A stretch of DNA of 64,000 bases from assembly GCA_028818755.1 (NCBI GenBank), contig JAPPNF010000169.1, forward strand, positions 1 to 64,000, in the 5' to 3' direction. The notes under the pieces were generated by a model that saw nothing but the letters and a program-made list of their open reading frames with translations, was not told the origin of the DNA and did not search any database. The DNA comes from Deltaproteobacteria bacterium. GTDB lineage: Bacteria > Desulfobacterota > Binatia > UBA9968 > JAJDTQ01. The position numbers were made by a program, and so were the translations under genes. This document shows, one piece after another, positions 1 through 8,273 of the stretch; the stretch's first letter is position 1; the number at the start of each line of letters is the position of its first letter.

Positions 1-88
1 CGACGACGAAAAATCCTGCGCATCTTATGGCGCGAATTAACCAGACAGGACACTAGACGCTGGCCGCCGGCTCCATGAATTCCCGCCG

Positions 89-1024
89 CTACGGCTCCGG
101 CAACCGGTGCGCGCCGAGAAAACTCTGGCGCAGGACGTACTCGGCGTGATGCTCGACCGCATGTTGCCGAATGAGCTTCAGGGGAGCGGACAGCCGGACC
201 CGGCCCAGGCGATAGTCGTCCACCATCGCCGCAAGCCGTTGCCGGCTGTCACGGTCCAGGCGTCCCGACAGGAAGCCGGTCAGGTGCTGGAGCGCGTTGG
301 TGTTGGTCTTTCTCGTCGCCGGCTGCTTCAGCGCTTCCATGAACGCGGCGCCGTAACGCATCGTTACGGTCTGCGGCGGGCTCTTTCCGGCCTCGGCCAG
401 GAGCCGCCCCAGAAGCCGCAGGTGCCGCTCGCCGTGGGCCAGCAGGGCCAGCTTGTGGGACGCATGGAAGTCCATGAGCCTTGACAGCGACGGCCCGCCT
501 CGCGTGCAGGCGCGCCATTCCCGGTACGCTTGGACGCGCTCGATGAAGTTCTCGCACAGCGGCGCGTCGTCGAGGCGGTCTTCGGCTTCGACGGGCAGCA
601 ACGGGACGGCATCGGCGAGCGCCCGGGCGAACAGCCCGCTGCCGGGGCTGTGATCCCCGCCGGACTCGGACAGGACCGGGACCCGGTCCGGCCCGCAACT
701 TGGGGAACCCTCCTTCAGAACGAAACCGGATACCTCGAGCCTCTCGATCTCGGCGGCACGCCGGCGTCCGTACCGTCGCATGATCCCGGTCCAGTCCCGG
801 CCGGAGCGCTGTCCCACCATGCGGGGCGCCTTGGGGTCCCCGACGAGGTCCACTGGCTCCCGCGGCACTCCCATCCCCACCTCCATCTCCGGGCACACGG
901 CGACGATATCGAAGAGGCGCGACAGCGTATCGGTGACGGCCCGGTGGCGCTTGTGTCCGCCGTCGTAACGGACCCCATGGCCCAGGAGGCAACTGCTGAC
1001 GCCGATGCGGGGTTTTGCCGGCAT
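89..1024 (-). CDS. DUF523 and DUF1722 domain protein (YbbK-YbgA fusion)
   Basis: Protein of 311 aa when started at the Met of MPAKPRIGVSSCLLG; the longer ORF-track start adds a low-complexity, non-conserved N-terminus. Residues about 1-150 form a DUF523 domain with conserved cysteines in SSCLLG, AVCPE and SPSCG. Members of this family bind an iron-sulfur cluster, and at least one has been characterised as a thiouracil desulfidase. Residues about 165-310 are DUF1722 (YbgA-like; ESLSRLMDFHASHK-type region). The two-domain fusion is common in bacteria. It is divergent from the downstream pseudoprotease gene. Physiological substrate is unknown. The stop codon is TAG. Confidence 0.85.
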   Translation of the reverse strand: MPAKPRIGVSSCLLGHGVRYDGGHKRHRAVTDTLSRLFDIVAVCPEMEVGMGVPREPVDLVGDPKAPRMVGQRSGRDWTGIMRRYGRRRAAEIERLEVSGFVLKEGSPSCGPDRVPVLSESGGDHSPGSGLFARALADAVPLLPVEAEDRLDDAPLCENFIERVQAYREWRACTRGGPSLSRLMDFHASHKLALLAHGERHLRLLGRLLAEAGKSPPQTVTMRYGAAFMEALKQPATRKTNTNALQHLTGFLSGRLDRDSRQRLAAMVDDYRLGRVRLSAPLKLIRQHAVEHHAEYVLRQSFLGAHRLPEP

Positions 1025-1214
1025 GGTGTGTCGAATACCCTGTGACGTTCGCGGGAAAGGCGCCCCACGGTCGTGTATCGTACCACAGTAGCGGGGTCGA
1101 ACGCTTCGCAGCGGGTACGTTAAGCGGTAAGATGAGGGCAAGGGTCCGCCCCCGTGTAGCCGGAACGCGCCGCGCGAGGGCGGGCTCCAGCCTGGGCCGG
1201 CCTGGAGGTGTCCC

Positions 1215-2210
1215 ATGATCAGGAGAGCTCTCCTCGTCATCTTTGTTCTTGCTCTGGCGGTTCCGGCGCATGTCTCCGGCCAGGAGTTCACCGCCGAGAC
1301 CCTCGACGCCGTGGTGAAGATCCGCGCAGAGGTGCCGCCGGAGGCGCGCACGGCCGCTTCCCTTGGTCCGTTGCGGGAAGGCAGCGGCGTCCTCATCGAC
1401 TCCAACGGCCTCGTCCTTACCATCGGCTACCTGGTCCTCGAGGCGTCGCACGTGGACGTCACCGACTCCCGCGGCAAGACCGTGCCGGCCCGTATCCTGG
1501 GTTACGATCATGCCACGGGGTTCGGCCTGCTCCGGGCTCGGTCCCCCTCGGGGGGCCTCCGGCCCCTGCCGCTGGGGTTGTCGGAGAACCTGGGCCGGGG
1601 CGCGGAGGTGTTGATCCTGAGCTACTCCGGCAACGGTCCGTCGGGGCAGGGCGCTTACGTGGTTTCGCGCCGGGAGTTCGCGGGCTACTGGGAGTACCTG
1701 CTGGAGCGCGCCATCTTCACCGCGCCCCATCACGCCAACTTCGGCGGCGCGGCGTTGATCGACAAGGGCGGCAGCCTGCTGGGTATCGGCTCCCTCCAGG
1801 TGCCGGAAGCGATTCCCGGCCAACCGGTGCCGGGCAACATGTTCGTCCCCATCGACCTGCTGAAGCCGATCCTGTCGGACCTCGCGCAGAAGGGCAGTTC
1901 CGGCGCCAGGCGCAGGCCGTGGCTGGGCGTGCAGATGGAGGAGGTGGGTAGACACGTGGTGGTTCGTCGTGTATCCAGGGGAGGGCCGGCGGCGCGCTCG
2001 GGCCTCGAGCCGGGGCAACTCATCGCGGGGGTGGGCGGCGCACCGGTGGCGGGGCTCGCGGACCTTTACCGCAAGGTCTGGGCCCTGGGCACACCGGGAG
2101 TCAGTGTCCCGCTCAACGTCCTCAAGGGGGTCCGTGTCGAAGAGGTGCAGGTCGTGTCGGGCGACCGCTACGACTATCTGCGATTGAAACCCACTGTCAT
2201 GTCCCGCTGA
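1215..2210 (+). CDS. HtrA/S1C-like trypsin-fold protein with PDZ domain, catalytic triad lost
   Basis: 331 aa. Residues 1-22 are a signal peptide (hydrophobic core, cleavage near VSGQ), so the protein is exported. Residues about 30-225 follow the S1C protease pattern (SGVLIDSNGLVLT, then GYDHATGFGLLRA, then GGAALID), and a PDZ domain spans about 235-325 (RRPWLGVQME...GPAARSGLEPGQ). All three triad positions look substituted: the His position of the TNAHVV-type motif reads IGYLV, the Asp position of the DLALL motif reads GFGLL, and the Ser position of GNSGG reads ANFGG. It is therefore probably a non-proteolytic periplasmic sensor or chaperone rather than a DegP-type protease. Start chosen on GGAGGTG upstream of ATG. 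Confidence 0.8.
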   Translation: MIRRALLVIFVLALAVPAHVSGQEFTAETLDAVVKIRAEVPPEARTAASLGPLREGSGVLIDSNGLVLTIGYLVLEASHVDVTDSRGKTVPARILGYDHATGFGLLRARSPSGGLRPLPLGLSENLGRGAEVLILSYSGNGPSGQGAYVVSRREFAGYWEYLLERAIFTAPHHANFGGAALIDKGGSLLGIGSLQVPEAIPGQPVPGNMFVPIDLLKPILSDLAQKGSSGARRRPWLGVQMEEVGRHVVVRRVSRGGPAARSGLEPGQLIAGVGGAPVAGLADLYRKVWALGTPGVSVPLNVLKGVRVEEVQVVSGDRYDYLRLKPTVMSR

Positions 2211-2281
2211 TCATTGAACCGCGGCGTGGTGTCCGGGGCTCGGCCGAGCACGGAACACTCCGGCCGTGTCGAGGAGAAACC

Positions 2282-3139
2282 GTGACCGTCACCGAACGTC
2301 GCCGGCAGTACCGCGGCCTGCTCCAGGACTCCGGCTGTTGTCACCCGGCTTCCGTTTTCGATCCAGTATCGGCCCGGCTGGCTGAGGCCGCGGGTTTCGA
2401 GATCGCCATGCTGGCGGGCTCCGTCGCCTCGGCCACGGTGCTGGGGGCGCCGGACATCGTCGTGCTGACGCTGACGGAGCTCGCGGAGCAGGCGCGCCGC
2501 ATCGTCCGGGCCGGACGGCTGCCGTTGATGGTGGACGCGGACCACGGCTACGGCAACGCCCTGAGCGTCATGAGGACGGTGGAGGAGCTGGAGGCGGCCG
2601 GGGTGGCGGCCCTGACCATCGAGGACACGCACCTCCCCAGGGGGTTCGGCACGCAGGGGGACGAGTTCATCTCCTTGGAGGAGTTCGCCGGCAAGATGCG
2701 CGCGGCGGCGGCGGCTCGGTCGGACCGGGAGCTGGTGATCCTGGGCCGGACCGGCGTGTTGCCGGCCCAGGGGGAAGAGTCTCTGGCGGAGCGCGTGAAG
2801 GCCTGCGAGGAAGCCGGCGCGGACGGGGTCTTCTTCACCGGGGTCCGCACCCGTGAGCAGGTCGCCGCCATCCATGCCATGACCTCGCTGCCGGTGGTGT
2901 TGGGCACCACGCCGCCGGAACTCCATGACCGCGAGTTTCTCGCCGCCAACGGCGTCCGCATCGCCCTCCAGGGCCACATGCCGTTCCAGGTGGCGGTGCA
3001 GGCCCTGCAGGCGTCCTACGAGCACCTGCGCGCCGGCCGCCCGCCCGCGGGCCTCAAGGAAAGCGCTGCGGCGCCGGATTTGATGAAGCGCGTGCTGGGT
3101 CAGGACCGCTACGACGCCTGGACCGACGAGTTCCTGTAA
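2282..3139 (+). CDS. Isocitrate lyase/PEP mutase superfamily protein, oxaloacetate decarboxylase-like
   Basis: 285 aa, GTG start preceded by GAGGAGAAAC. The sequence has the superfamily alpha/beta barrel with the metal-binding segment VDADHGYGN near residue 82 and IEDTHLPRGFG near residue 115. It lacks the KKCGH catalytic motif of true isocitrate and methylisocitrate lyases. The GYGN-MRTVEELE stretch resembles the oxaloacetate decarboxylase (PA4872-type) branch, which would convert oxaloacetate to pyruvate and CO2. It sits 71 bp after the pseudoprotease and just ahead of an MFS transporter on the same strand, so the carboxylate substrate may be imported by the neighbour. Exact substrate is inferred only. 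Confidence 0.75.
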   Translation: MTVTERRRQYRGLLQDSGCCHPASVFDPVSARLAEAAGFEIAMLAGSVASATVLGAPDIVVLTLTELAEQARRIVRAGRLPLMVDADHGYGNALSVMRTVEELEAAGVAALTIEDTHLPRGFGTQGDEFISLEEFAGKMRAAAAARSDRELVILGRTGVLPAQGEESLAERVKACEEAGADGVFFTGVRTREQVAAIHAMTSLPVVLGTTPPELHDREFLAANGVRIALQGHMPFQVAVQALQASYEHLRAGRPPAGLKESAAAPDLMKRVLGQDRYDAWTDEFL

Positions 3140-3167
3140 TCCCGCACACCCCAGGGGAGTAGACAAG

Positions 3168-4400
3168 ATTCAAGATTCCACCGCCACCAACGCGCGGCGT
3201 ATCGGCCAGGTCGCCCTCGGTTTCCTCCACATGGGCTTCAACCGAGGCATCCGGGGCACCTACGCGGTGTTCTACGTCGCCTTCCTCCAGGCCTTCGGGT
3301 GGTCCCGCGGGGTCACCGCCACGGCCCTGTCCATCTCGGTCCTGGCGGAAGGGTTTTCCATGCCGCTGGCGGGTTCCCTGGTGGACCGCTGGGGGTCCCG
3401 CAAGACCCTGGTGTTGGGCGGGTTGCTGCTGGCCGCGGGACTGGCGTTCAGCGGCACGGTCTCGTCGCTTTGGCAGCTTTACCTGTGGGTCGGCGTGGTC
3501 ACGGCGCTGGGGCTCGGCCTCATGGGCATGGTGCCCCATGTCGCCATCATCGCGCGGCAGTTCAGCAAGCGCCGGGGCCTGGCCATGGGGCTCGCCTGGT
3601 CCGGCGGCGGGCTCGGGATCGCCGCTCTGCTGCCCGTGGCGCAACTCCTTGTTGACATCTGGGGTTGGCGGCTGGCCTACGCAGGCATGGGGGCGCTGTG
3701 CCTCGTCCTCGTGGTGTTGCCTTCGGGGGTTCTCATGCCCCGTGACAAGCCCGCGACGAGGAAACGGGCGGAGCGGCGCGTTCCGGTGGAGGGGGAGTGG
3801 ACGGTCTGGGAGGCGTTGGCCAGCACCATGTTCTGGCTGCTCTTCGTGTCGCGGGTGGTGGCCAGCATGGGCAACCAGATCATCACCAACCACCAGGTGG
3901 CCCACGCCGTGGATATCGGTTACACGCCGTTCTTCGCCGCTTCCGTCCTGGGCCTCATGGGGGTGTTCAGCATCTTCGGCCGGGTCCTCTTCGGTTATCT
4001 GACCGACGTGTTGAGCCACCAGATGGTCTACACGCTGGTACAGGCCGTCTCGTCGGTGGGGATCCTGGCTCTGGTGGCAGCCGACAGCACCGCTTACCCG
4101 GTGCTGTTGTATACGTACGCGGCTTGCTATGGGCTCGGCCAGGGGTCCAGGGCGCTGGTGCTTTCGGCCATCTCCGCCGACGTTTTCCTCGGCCGTGACT
4201 TCGGGGCGATCTACGGGTACTTTACCATGAGCATCGGCATCGGCGGTGCCGTGGGAATATGGCTCGGCGGCTTCCTGCACGACGTGTTCGGCAACTATAC
4301 GGTGCCCTTCATGGTCGCTTTCGCCAATTTCATGGTTTCCATACTCATGGTGTGGGGCATTCGTTTCCTGAAAGGCACTAGGGCGCAGGCGTTCAAGTGA
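3168..4400 (+). CDS. MFS transporter (OFA/monocarboxylate-like)
   Basis: 12-TM major facilitator; the A-motif-like stretch GSLVDRWGSRKTLVLGG lies between TM2 and TM3. The ORF-track ATG (3231) would cut off part of TM1, whose sequence begins upstream (RRIGQVALGFLHMGFNR). No ATG, GTG or TTG exists in frame upstream, but an ATT codon at 3168 lies 8 nt after GGGGAG and gives a complete N-terminus of 410 aa. I therefore chose this rare start; it is an inference. The loop of charged residues after TM6 (RKRAERRVPVEGEW) is typical of the family. It probably forms a unit with the preceding decarboxylase-like gene. Substrate is unknown but likely an organic anion. Confidence 0.75.
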   Translation: MQDSTATNARRIGQVALGFLHMGFNRGIRGTYAVFYVAFLQAFGWSRGVTATALSISVLAEGFSMPLAGSLVDRWGSRKTLVLGGLLLAAGLAFSGTVSSLWQLYLWVGVVTALGLGLMGMVPHVAIIARQFSKRRGLAMGLAWSGGGLGIAALLPVAQLLVDIWGWRLAYAGMGALCLVLVVLPSGVLMPRDKPATRKRAERRVPVEGEWTVWEALASTMFWLLFVSRVVASMGNQIITNHQVAHAVDIGYTPFFAASVLGLMGVFSIFGRVLFGYLTDVLSHQMVYTLVQAVSSVGILALVAADSTAYPVLLYTYAACYGLGQGSRALVLSAISADVFLGRDFGAIYGYFTMSIGIGGAVGIWLGGFLHDVFGNYTVPFMVAFANFMVSILMVWGIRFLKGTRAQAFK

Positions 4401-4443
4401 GCCGCGCGCAGTTGGAAGCCCCGTGCTCCGGCGGTGATCGCGC

Positions 4444-4899
4444 ATGTTCTACCGGTTCGAGTTCGAGGCGGAATTTTATCCCACCCTGGAACGGGTACCG
4501 TTCCACGTCAGGATGAAGCTCGACCTGGTGGGGGTCCGGGTGTCGCTGAGCACTTGGCGCGCCTTCAGCCTGGAGGAGCGCCGGGCGCTGTGTCATCTGC
4601 CGGCGGAGACCGACGAGGAGAAGGAGGTGTTCGCCGCGTTCCTGGCCGCGCTGGCGGAGACCCGTGCCGGAGTCGAGGCCGAGCGTTGCCCGGCACTGGA
4701 CCCGGATGCGTGGGCCGCCGCTTCAGTGCCCGATCCGGTGGCCGCGCGAAGCGAAGGGGAGGGCATGCCCGTGACCCCCGCCGAGTGGGGCCGCTGGGCG
4801 GCGCACGAACGCTATGCCCTCTACAAGACCGCCCTGTCAAAGGATCCCGAGCTTTTTCGGCTCGCCCTCCGAGAGCTGCGCGCCAGGCTGTGTTCCTGA
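4444..4899 (+). CDS. Nitrate reductase-associated protein family (Nitr_red_assoc)
   Basis: 151 aa. It matches, from memory, the Nitr_red_assoc family found mainly in cyanobacteria beside nitrate assimilation genes: FYRFEFEAEF at the N-terminus, VPFHVRMKLDLVGV, SLSTWRAFSLEERRAL, and the C-terminal VTPAEWGRWAAHERYALYK block. Length agrees with the family (about 140-160 aa). Molecular function is unknown. No nitrate reductase is in the window, although molybdenum-cofactor genes occur 4 kb downstream. The last codons (LALRELRARLCS) coincide with the start of the 94-bp tandem repeat, so its 3' end has been tandemly copied. Confidence 0.7.
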   Translation: MFYRFEFEAEFYPTLERVPFHVRMKLDLVGVRVSLSTWRAFSLEERRALCHLPAETDEEKEVFAAFLAALAETRAGVEAERCPALDPDAWAAASVPDPVAARSEGEGMPVTPAEWGRWAAHERYALYKTALSKDPELFRLALRELRARLCS

Positions 4900-5130
4900 T
4901 TCCTGCTTGCCAAGGAAATCCGGGAACTATATTGAGAATTTATTCTCATTTGAATTCGCCCTCCGAGAGCTGCGCGCTACGCTATTGTTCCTATTCGTGC
5001 TTCTAAGGAAGCTCCGGAAACCTCATTGAGAATTCGCTCTCATTTCGTCCCACCGTCCGAGAGCTGTGCGTTAGGCTGTGTCGTGCTTGCCAAGGAAAAC
5101 CGGGAAACCCATTGAGAATCCGCTCTCATT
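4867..5130. repeat. Three tandem 94-bp repeats, each with a Fur-box-like palindrome
   Basis: The block CCGAGAGCTG recurs with its GAGAGCTG at 4871, 4965 and 5059, an exact 94-nt period. Each unit ends in a palindrome at 4933-4948 (TGAGAATTTATTCTCA, perfect 7-2-7), 5027-5042 and 5113-5128 (TGAGAAT, 2 nt, GCTCTCA). The third unit lacks about 8 nt inside. Unit 1 starts within the coding tail of the upstream gene. The TGAGAAT half-site resembles Fur operators, though the usual core is 7-1-7. The array ends about 190 bp before the formamidase start. Confidence 0.85.
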
Positions 5131-5181
5131 TTTTCGTTGTTTTTCACTTCCTTGCCGTGCTAGCGTCGCGGCGTATTTTGC

Positions 5182-5200
5182 GCACTTTCTCAGAAAGTGC
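5182..5200. promoter_or_regulatory. Perfect 9-1-9 palindrome upstream of the formamidase operon
   Basis: GCACTTTCT-C-AGAAAGTGC is a perfect inverted repeat with a 1-nt centre, lying about 120 bp upstream of the formamidase start and just after the tandem repeats. Size and symmetry fit a dimeric repressor operator. A strong SD-like AAAGGAGG at 5221 has no start codon at proper spacing; the used SD is AAGGAGGAGG at 5308-5317. Confidence 0.45.
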
Positions 5201-5323
5201 CGGATTTGTGCTCTAATTCGAAAGGAGGACAAATAGCCGTTACACAGACTGTTGGATCTGTCACCGGCGAATCTAACGCGTACCGCTGCTTCGATCGAGA
5301 CCGTGCAAGGAGGAGGACGAACG

Positions 5324-6562
5324 ATGGCCAAAACCGTGTTTCGGGCTGAAATGGACAAATGGCCCGAGGATCAAGCGGTCAAGACCCACAATCGCTGGCA
5401 TCCCGACATTCCGATCGTGGAGCAGTTCAAACCCGGCGACGAGTTTCGGGTCGAATGCTACGATTGGACGGGCGGGCAAATTCACAACGACGAGTCGGCC
5501 AACGACATCCGCGATGTCGACCTTTCGAAGGTGCATTACCTGAGCGGTCCGTTCGGTGTCGAAGGGGCCGAGCCCGGCGACCTTCTCGTCGTGGACATCA
5601 ACGACATCGGCTGGCTCGAAGACTCGCAGTGGGGCTTCACCGGCATCTTTGCGCTGGAGAACGGCGGCGGTTTTCTCGACAAGCATTATCCCGAAGCACG
5701 CAAGGCCTGCTGGGACTTTTCCGGCATCTACACCACCACCCGCCACATACCCGGCGTACGCTTCCCTGGGCTCATTCATCCCGGACTCATCGGCACCCTG
5801 CCTTCGGCCGATTTGTTGAAGCGCTGGAATGACCGGGAGTCGGCCCTGTTCAGAACCGATCCGGATCGCGTACCGCCGTTGTGTACGTTGCCGGACGGGC
5901 TCGCCGGCACCACGACGGCACTCATGGGGCAGATGACCGGTGCGGCGGCCCAGGCCGCTGGGCAGGAGGGCGCCCGGACGGTTCCGGGGCGGGAGCACGG
6001 TGGCAACTGCGACATCAAGAACCTGTCGCGTGGCTCGCGCTGCTACTTCCCGGTCTTCATGCCGGGCGGCGGGCTGTCGATGGGTGACATCCACTGGTCG
6101 CAGGGGGACGGCGAGATCACCTTCTGCGGCGCCATCGAAATGGCCGGGTGGATCGACATCGGCGTCGATGTCATCAAGGGCGGCGTCGAGAAGTACGGGA
6201 TCACCAACCCGGTCTTCAAGCCGAGCCCGGTGGAGCCGCACTACTCCGACTACCTGATCTTCGAAGGGGTGTGCGTCGATGAGCATGACGGGTCCCAGAA
6301 GTACCTGGATGCGACGGTTGCGTACCGGCGCGCTTGTCTGAACGCCATCGAATACCTCAAAAAGTTCGGCTATTCGGGCGAGCAGGCCTACATGATACTG
6401 GGCACGGCTCCGGTAGAGGGTCGGATCAGCGGAATCGTCGATATTCCCAACGCCTGTTGCACGCTTGCCGTGCCGACGGAAATCTTCGATTTCGATGTCC
6501 GGCCGAGCGCTTCCGGACCGACGGTCCAGGTCAGTGGTGTGGACGTCACATCCTGCAGTTGA
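5324..6562 (+). CDS. fmdA: Formamidase (acetamidase/formamidase family)
   Basis: 412 aa starting at MAKTVFRAEMDKWP, chosen because AAGGAGGAGGACGAACG precedes this ATG and the family begins here; the track's TTG start adds a non-conserved leader. Hydrolyses formamide to formate and ammonia in the cytoplasm. Family blocks include HNRWHPDIPIVEQFKPGDEF near the N-terminus and GGNCDIKNLSRG plus GGGLSMGDIHWSQGDGE in the middle, which house the metal/active-site region of this beta-sandwich family. Length matches characterised FmdA proteins (about 400-410 aa). It heads an operon with an amide channel and an FmdB zinc-ribbon protein. Formate produced could feed the formate dehydrogenase at 12.7 kb. 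Confidence 0.92.
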   Translation: MAKTVFRAEMDKWPEDQAVKTHNRWHPDIPIVEQFKPGDEFRVECYDWTGGQIHNDESANDIRDVDLSKVHYLSGPFGVEGAEPGDLLVVDINDIGWLEDSQWGFTGIFALENGGGFLDKHYPEARKACWDFSGIYTTTRHIPGVRFPGLIHPGLIGTLPSADLLKRWNDRESALFRTDPDRVPPLCTLPDGLAGTTTALMGQMTGAAAQAAGQEGARTVPGREHGGNCDIKNLSRGSRCYFPVFMPGGGLSMGDIHWSQGDGEITFCGAIEMAGWIDIGVDVIKGGVEKYGITNPVFKPSPVEPHYSDYLIFEGVCVDEHDGSQKYLDATVAYRRACLNAIEYLKKFGYSGEQAYMILGTAPVEGRISGIVDIPNACCTLAVPTEIFDFDVRPSASGPTVQVSGVDVTSCS

Positions 6563-6634
6563 CGGTTCCCGGCGGAGAGGGGCGACATTTCGCCTCGCCT
6601 CCGCCTCGTCATCCCCTGGGTGACGGACGGCGAG

Positions 6635-6667
6635 CGCCCGCTTGGCGTTTACAGCGTCGAGCGGGCG
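6635..6667 (+). terminator. Hairpin between fmdA and the amide channel gene
   Basis: CGCCCGCT and AGCGGGCG pair as an 8-bp perfect stem followed by TTT. It could be a partial terminator or a processing/attenuation hairpin, because the next gene continues in the same direction 50 bp later. Confidence 0.35.
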
Positions 6668-6717
6668 TTTCCCGAACCGCCGAACTGAAAACATGTGACA
6701 CTCGGAGGGCTTGAACA

Positions 6718-7233
6718 ATGCTCTTGGGACTTGCACTGTTGTACGTCGGATCCGTTCTTTTCCTGAACGGCATCTGGCTGATGGGCCGCATCGGTGATCG
6801 GGAGATCGCCATCATCAATATCTTTGTCGGCGGTCTCACCGCGCTGGTTTCGGCGTTTCTGGCCTTCGGGCCGAATGCGGATGCGACGTCGATCAAGGCC
6901 GCGGCGCTGACGCTTCTCTTCACCTTCACCTACCTGTGGGTGGCCTACAATAGATTCCACGATGTCGATGGCCGCGGGCTGGGCTGGTACAGCCTCTTCG
7001 TTGCCATCACGGTGGTTCCGGTAGCGTTGGATACCCTGATCAATGCCACCACGCTGTGGGGGTATTGGTTCGGGCTGTGCTGGGCGGCGTGGGCCGTATT
7101 GTGGTTCATGTTCTTCCTGCTGCTCGCGATGCAGAAGCCGATCGCGAAGGTGACCGGCGCGGTGACCTCGATACAGGGCATCCTGACCGGGTGGCTGCCG
7201 GGTTACCTGTTGCTGGAAGGCATTCTGGCGTAA
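6718..7233 (+). CDS. amiS: AmiS/UreI family amide or urea channel
   Basis: 171 aa and almost entirely hydrophobic with six predicted TM segments, as in the AmiS/UreI family of hexameric urea and short-chain amide channels. It begins with LGLALLYVGSVLFLNGIWLMG and contains the family-typical LLFTFTYLWVAYNRF segment and a C-terminal LPGYLLLEG. An SD-like GGAGG lies upstream of ATG. Position between formamidase and FmdB implies uptake of formamide or short amides, as in the fmd operon of methylotrophs. Confidence 0.9.
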   Translation: MLLGLALLYVGSVLFLNGIWLMGRIGDREIAIINIFVGGLTALVSAFLAFGPNADATSIKAAALTLLFTFTYLWVAYNRFHDVDGRGLGWYSLFVAITVVPVALDTLINATTLWGYWFGLCWAAWAVLWFMFFLLLAMQKPIAKVTGAVTSIQGILTGWLPGYLLLEGILA

Positions 7234-7251
7234 CATTCTGGTACTAACGAC

Positions 7252-7287
7252 GGATGCCGTCCGTCCTCCAACGGGTGGACGGCATCC
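7252..7287 (+). terminator. Strong 11-bp hairpin after amiS
   Basis: GGATGCCGTCC and GGACGGCATCC form a perfect 11-bp stem with a 14-nt loop, 18 nt after the amiS stop. There is no T-run behind it, so it may terminate inefficiently or protect the upstream mRNA. Confidence 0.4.
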
Positions 7288-7323
7288 CGCCGCGTTGCGG
7301 TAGCAGCGGAAAAGGACAACGCC

Positions 7324-7605
7324 ATGCCGTTATATGACTATGAGTGCGAGGAGTGCGGCCCATTCACCGAATTCCGCAGCATGAGCCAATCATCGGACCC
7401 GATGCCTTGCCCGGCCTGCGGGAAAGCGGCTCAGCGAACCCTCACGGCACCGTTCATCGCCGACATGAATCCAAACAGCCGGATCGCGCATCAGCGGAAC
7501 GAAAAAAGCGCGCATGAACCCAAGGTAGTGTCCGGAAAGCCTCCTGGCCACGGCCACGGTCACGGCCGTCAGCGCGCGCGCCGCCCTTGGGCGATCGGAC
7601 ACTGA
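7324..7605 (+). CDS. fmdB: FmdB-family zinc-ribbon regulatory protein
   Basis: 93 aa. Residues 1-40 form the FmdB zinc ribbon with two CxxC knuckles (YECEECG and MPCPACG). FmdB is named from the formamidase operon, where it is thought to regulate expression, though its mechanism is not established. The C-terminus is unusual, with a His/Gly stretch (GHGHGHG) followed by an Arg-rich tail, which could bind metal or nucleic acid. Third gene of the formamide operon. Confidence 0.85.
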   Translation: MPLYDYECEECGPFTEFRSMSQSSDPMPCPACGKAAQRTLTAPFIADMNPNSRIAHQRNEKSAHEPKVVSGKPPGHGHGHGRQRARRPWAIGH

Positions 7606-7732
7606 TTCTCGATCGCGATCTGGCGCAAGGGTCGAGCAATCGCCCCGCGCGGCCGGCGACGCTCGTACGCGGTGACATGCCGTCGCGCCTGCCGGCCTCC
7701 ACGGATGCGCCAACGATCGCGCCAATGCGGAA

Positions 7733-8131
7733 ATGACCTATTTGTGGATCGCGCTTGGGAGCGCCATCGGTGGCGTTGGACGTTACTGGTGCACCGGCCT
7801 GGTTTCAGATCAGTTTGGCGACGCGTTCCCTTGGGGTACGTTCCTCGTCAACGTGGTGGGCTCGTTCATCATCGGCGTGGTTGCACCGTTGAGCGGATCT
7901 GTCGGCCATCCATGGGCGCCCGGACCCGAGGCCCGCGCGTTCATCATGGCCGGTTTCTGCGGCGGCTACACGACCTTCTCGGCGTTCAGCCTGCAGACAC
8001 TCCAACTCCTGCGCGATGGTCAGTTGTTGCACGCGCTCGGCAACGTCGTCCTTTCGGCCGCGGTTTGCCTGATCGCCGTCTGGCTCGGCTACCTTGCCGG
8101 AGCCGGCCTCAACCAGGTTCGGGCAGGCTGA
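7733..8131 (+). CDS. crcB: Fluoride channel CrcB/Fluc
   Basis: 132 aa with four TM segments. Family signatures are present: GGVGRYW near residue 14, WGTFLVNVVGSFIIG near 34-48, and GFCGGYTTFSAFS near 80. Fluc channels are dual-topology dimers that export fluoride passively and protect from toxicity. It lies 127 bp after fmdB. I looked for a fluoride (crcB) riboswitch in the gap and did not find the expected conserved core. Confidence 0.92.
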   Translation: MTYLWIALGSAIGGVGRYWCTGLVSDQFGDAFPWGTFLVNVVGSFIIGVVAPLSGSVGHPWAPGPEARAFIMAGFCGGYTTFSAFSLQTLQLLRDGQLLHALGNVVLSAAVCLIAVWLGYLAGAGLNQVRAG

Positions 8132-8273
8132 GCTTCATTGGCTTCCACCGCCTCCTTCCGGCTCATGTGTCGTCGAAAACTCTTTTTCTTGTGCTTGTGC
8201 AACCGCTGTGGAATCATTCAGGCGAAGGCCGCGGGATACGGAGCCCCGGCCGGGCTTTCGAGAGAGATGACGC

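Noticed and set aside
1-88. Possible gene fragment at the left edge
   Set aside because: No start, domain or convincing coding signal in these 88 bases.
7606-7732. Possible fluoride riboswitch before crcB
   Set aside because: The conserved crcB-motif core and pseudoknot segments are not found in the gap.
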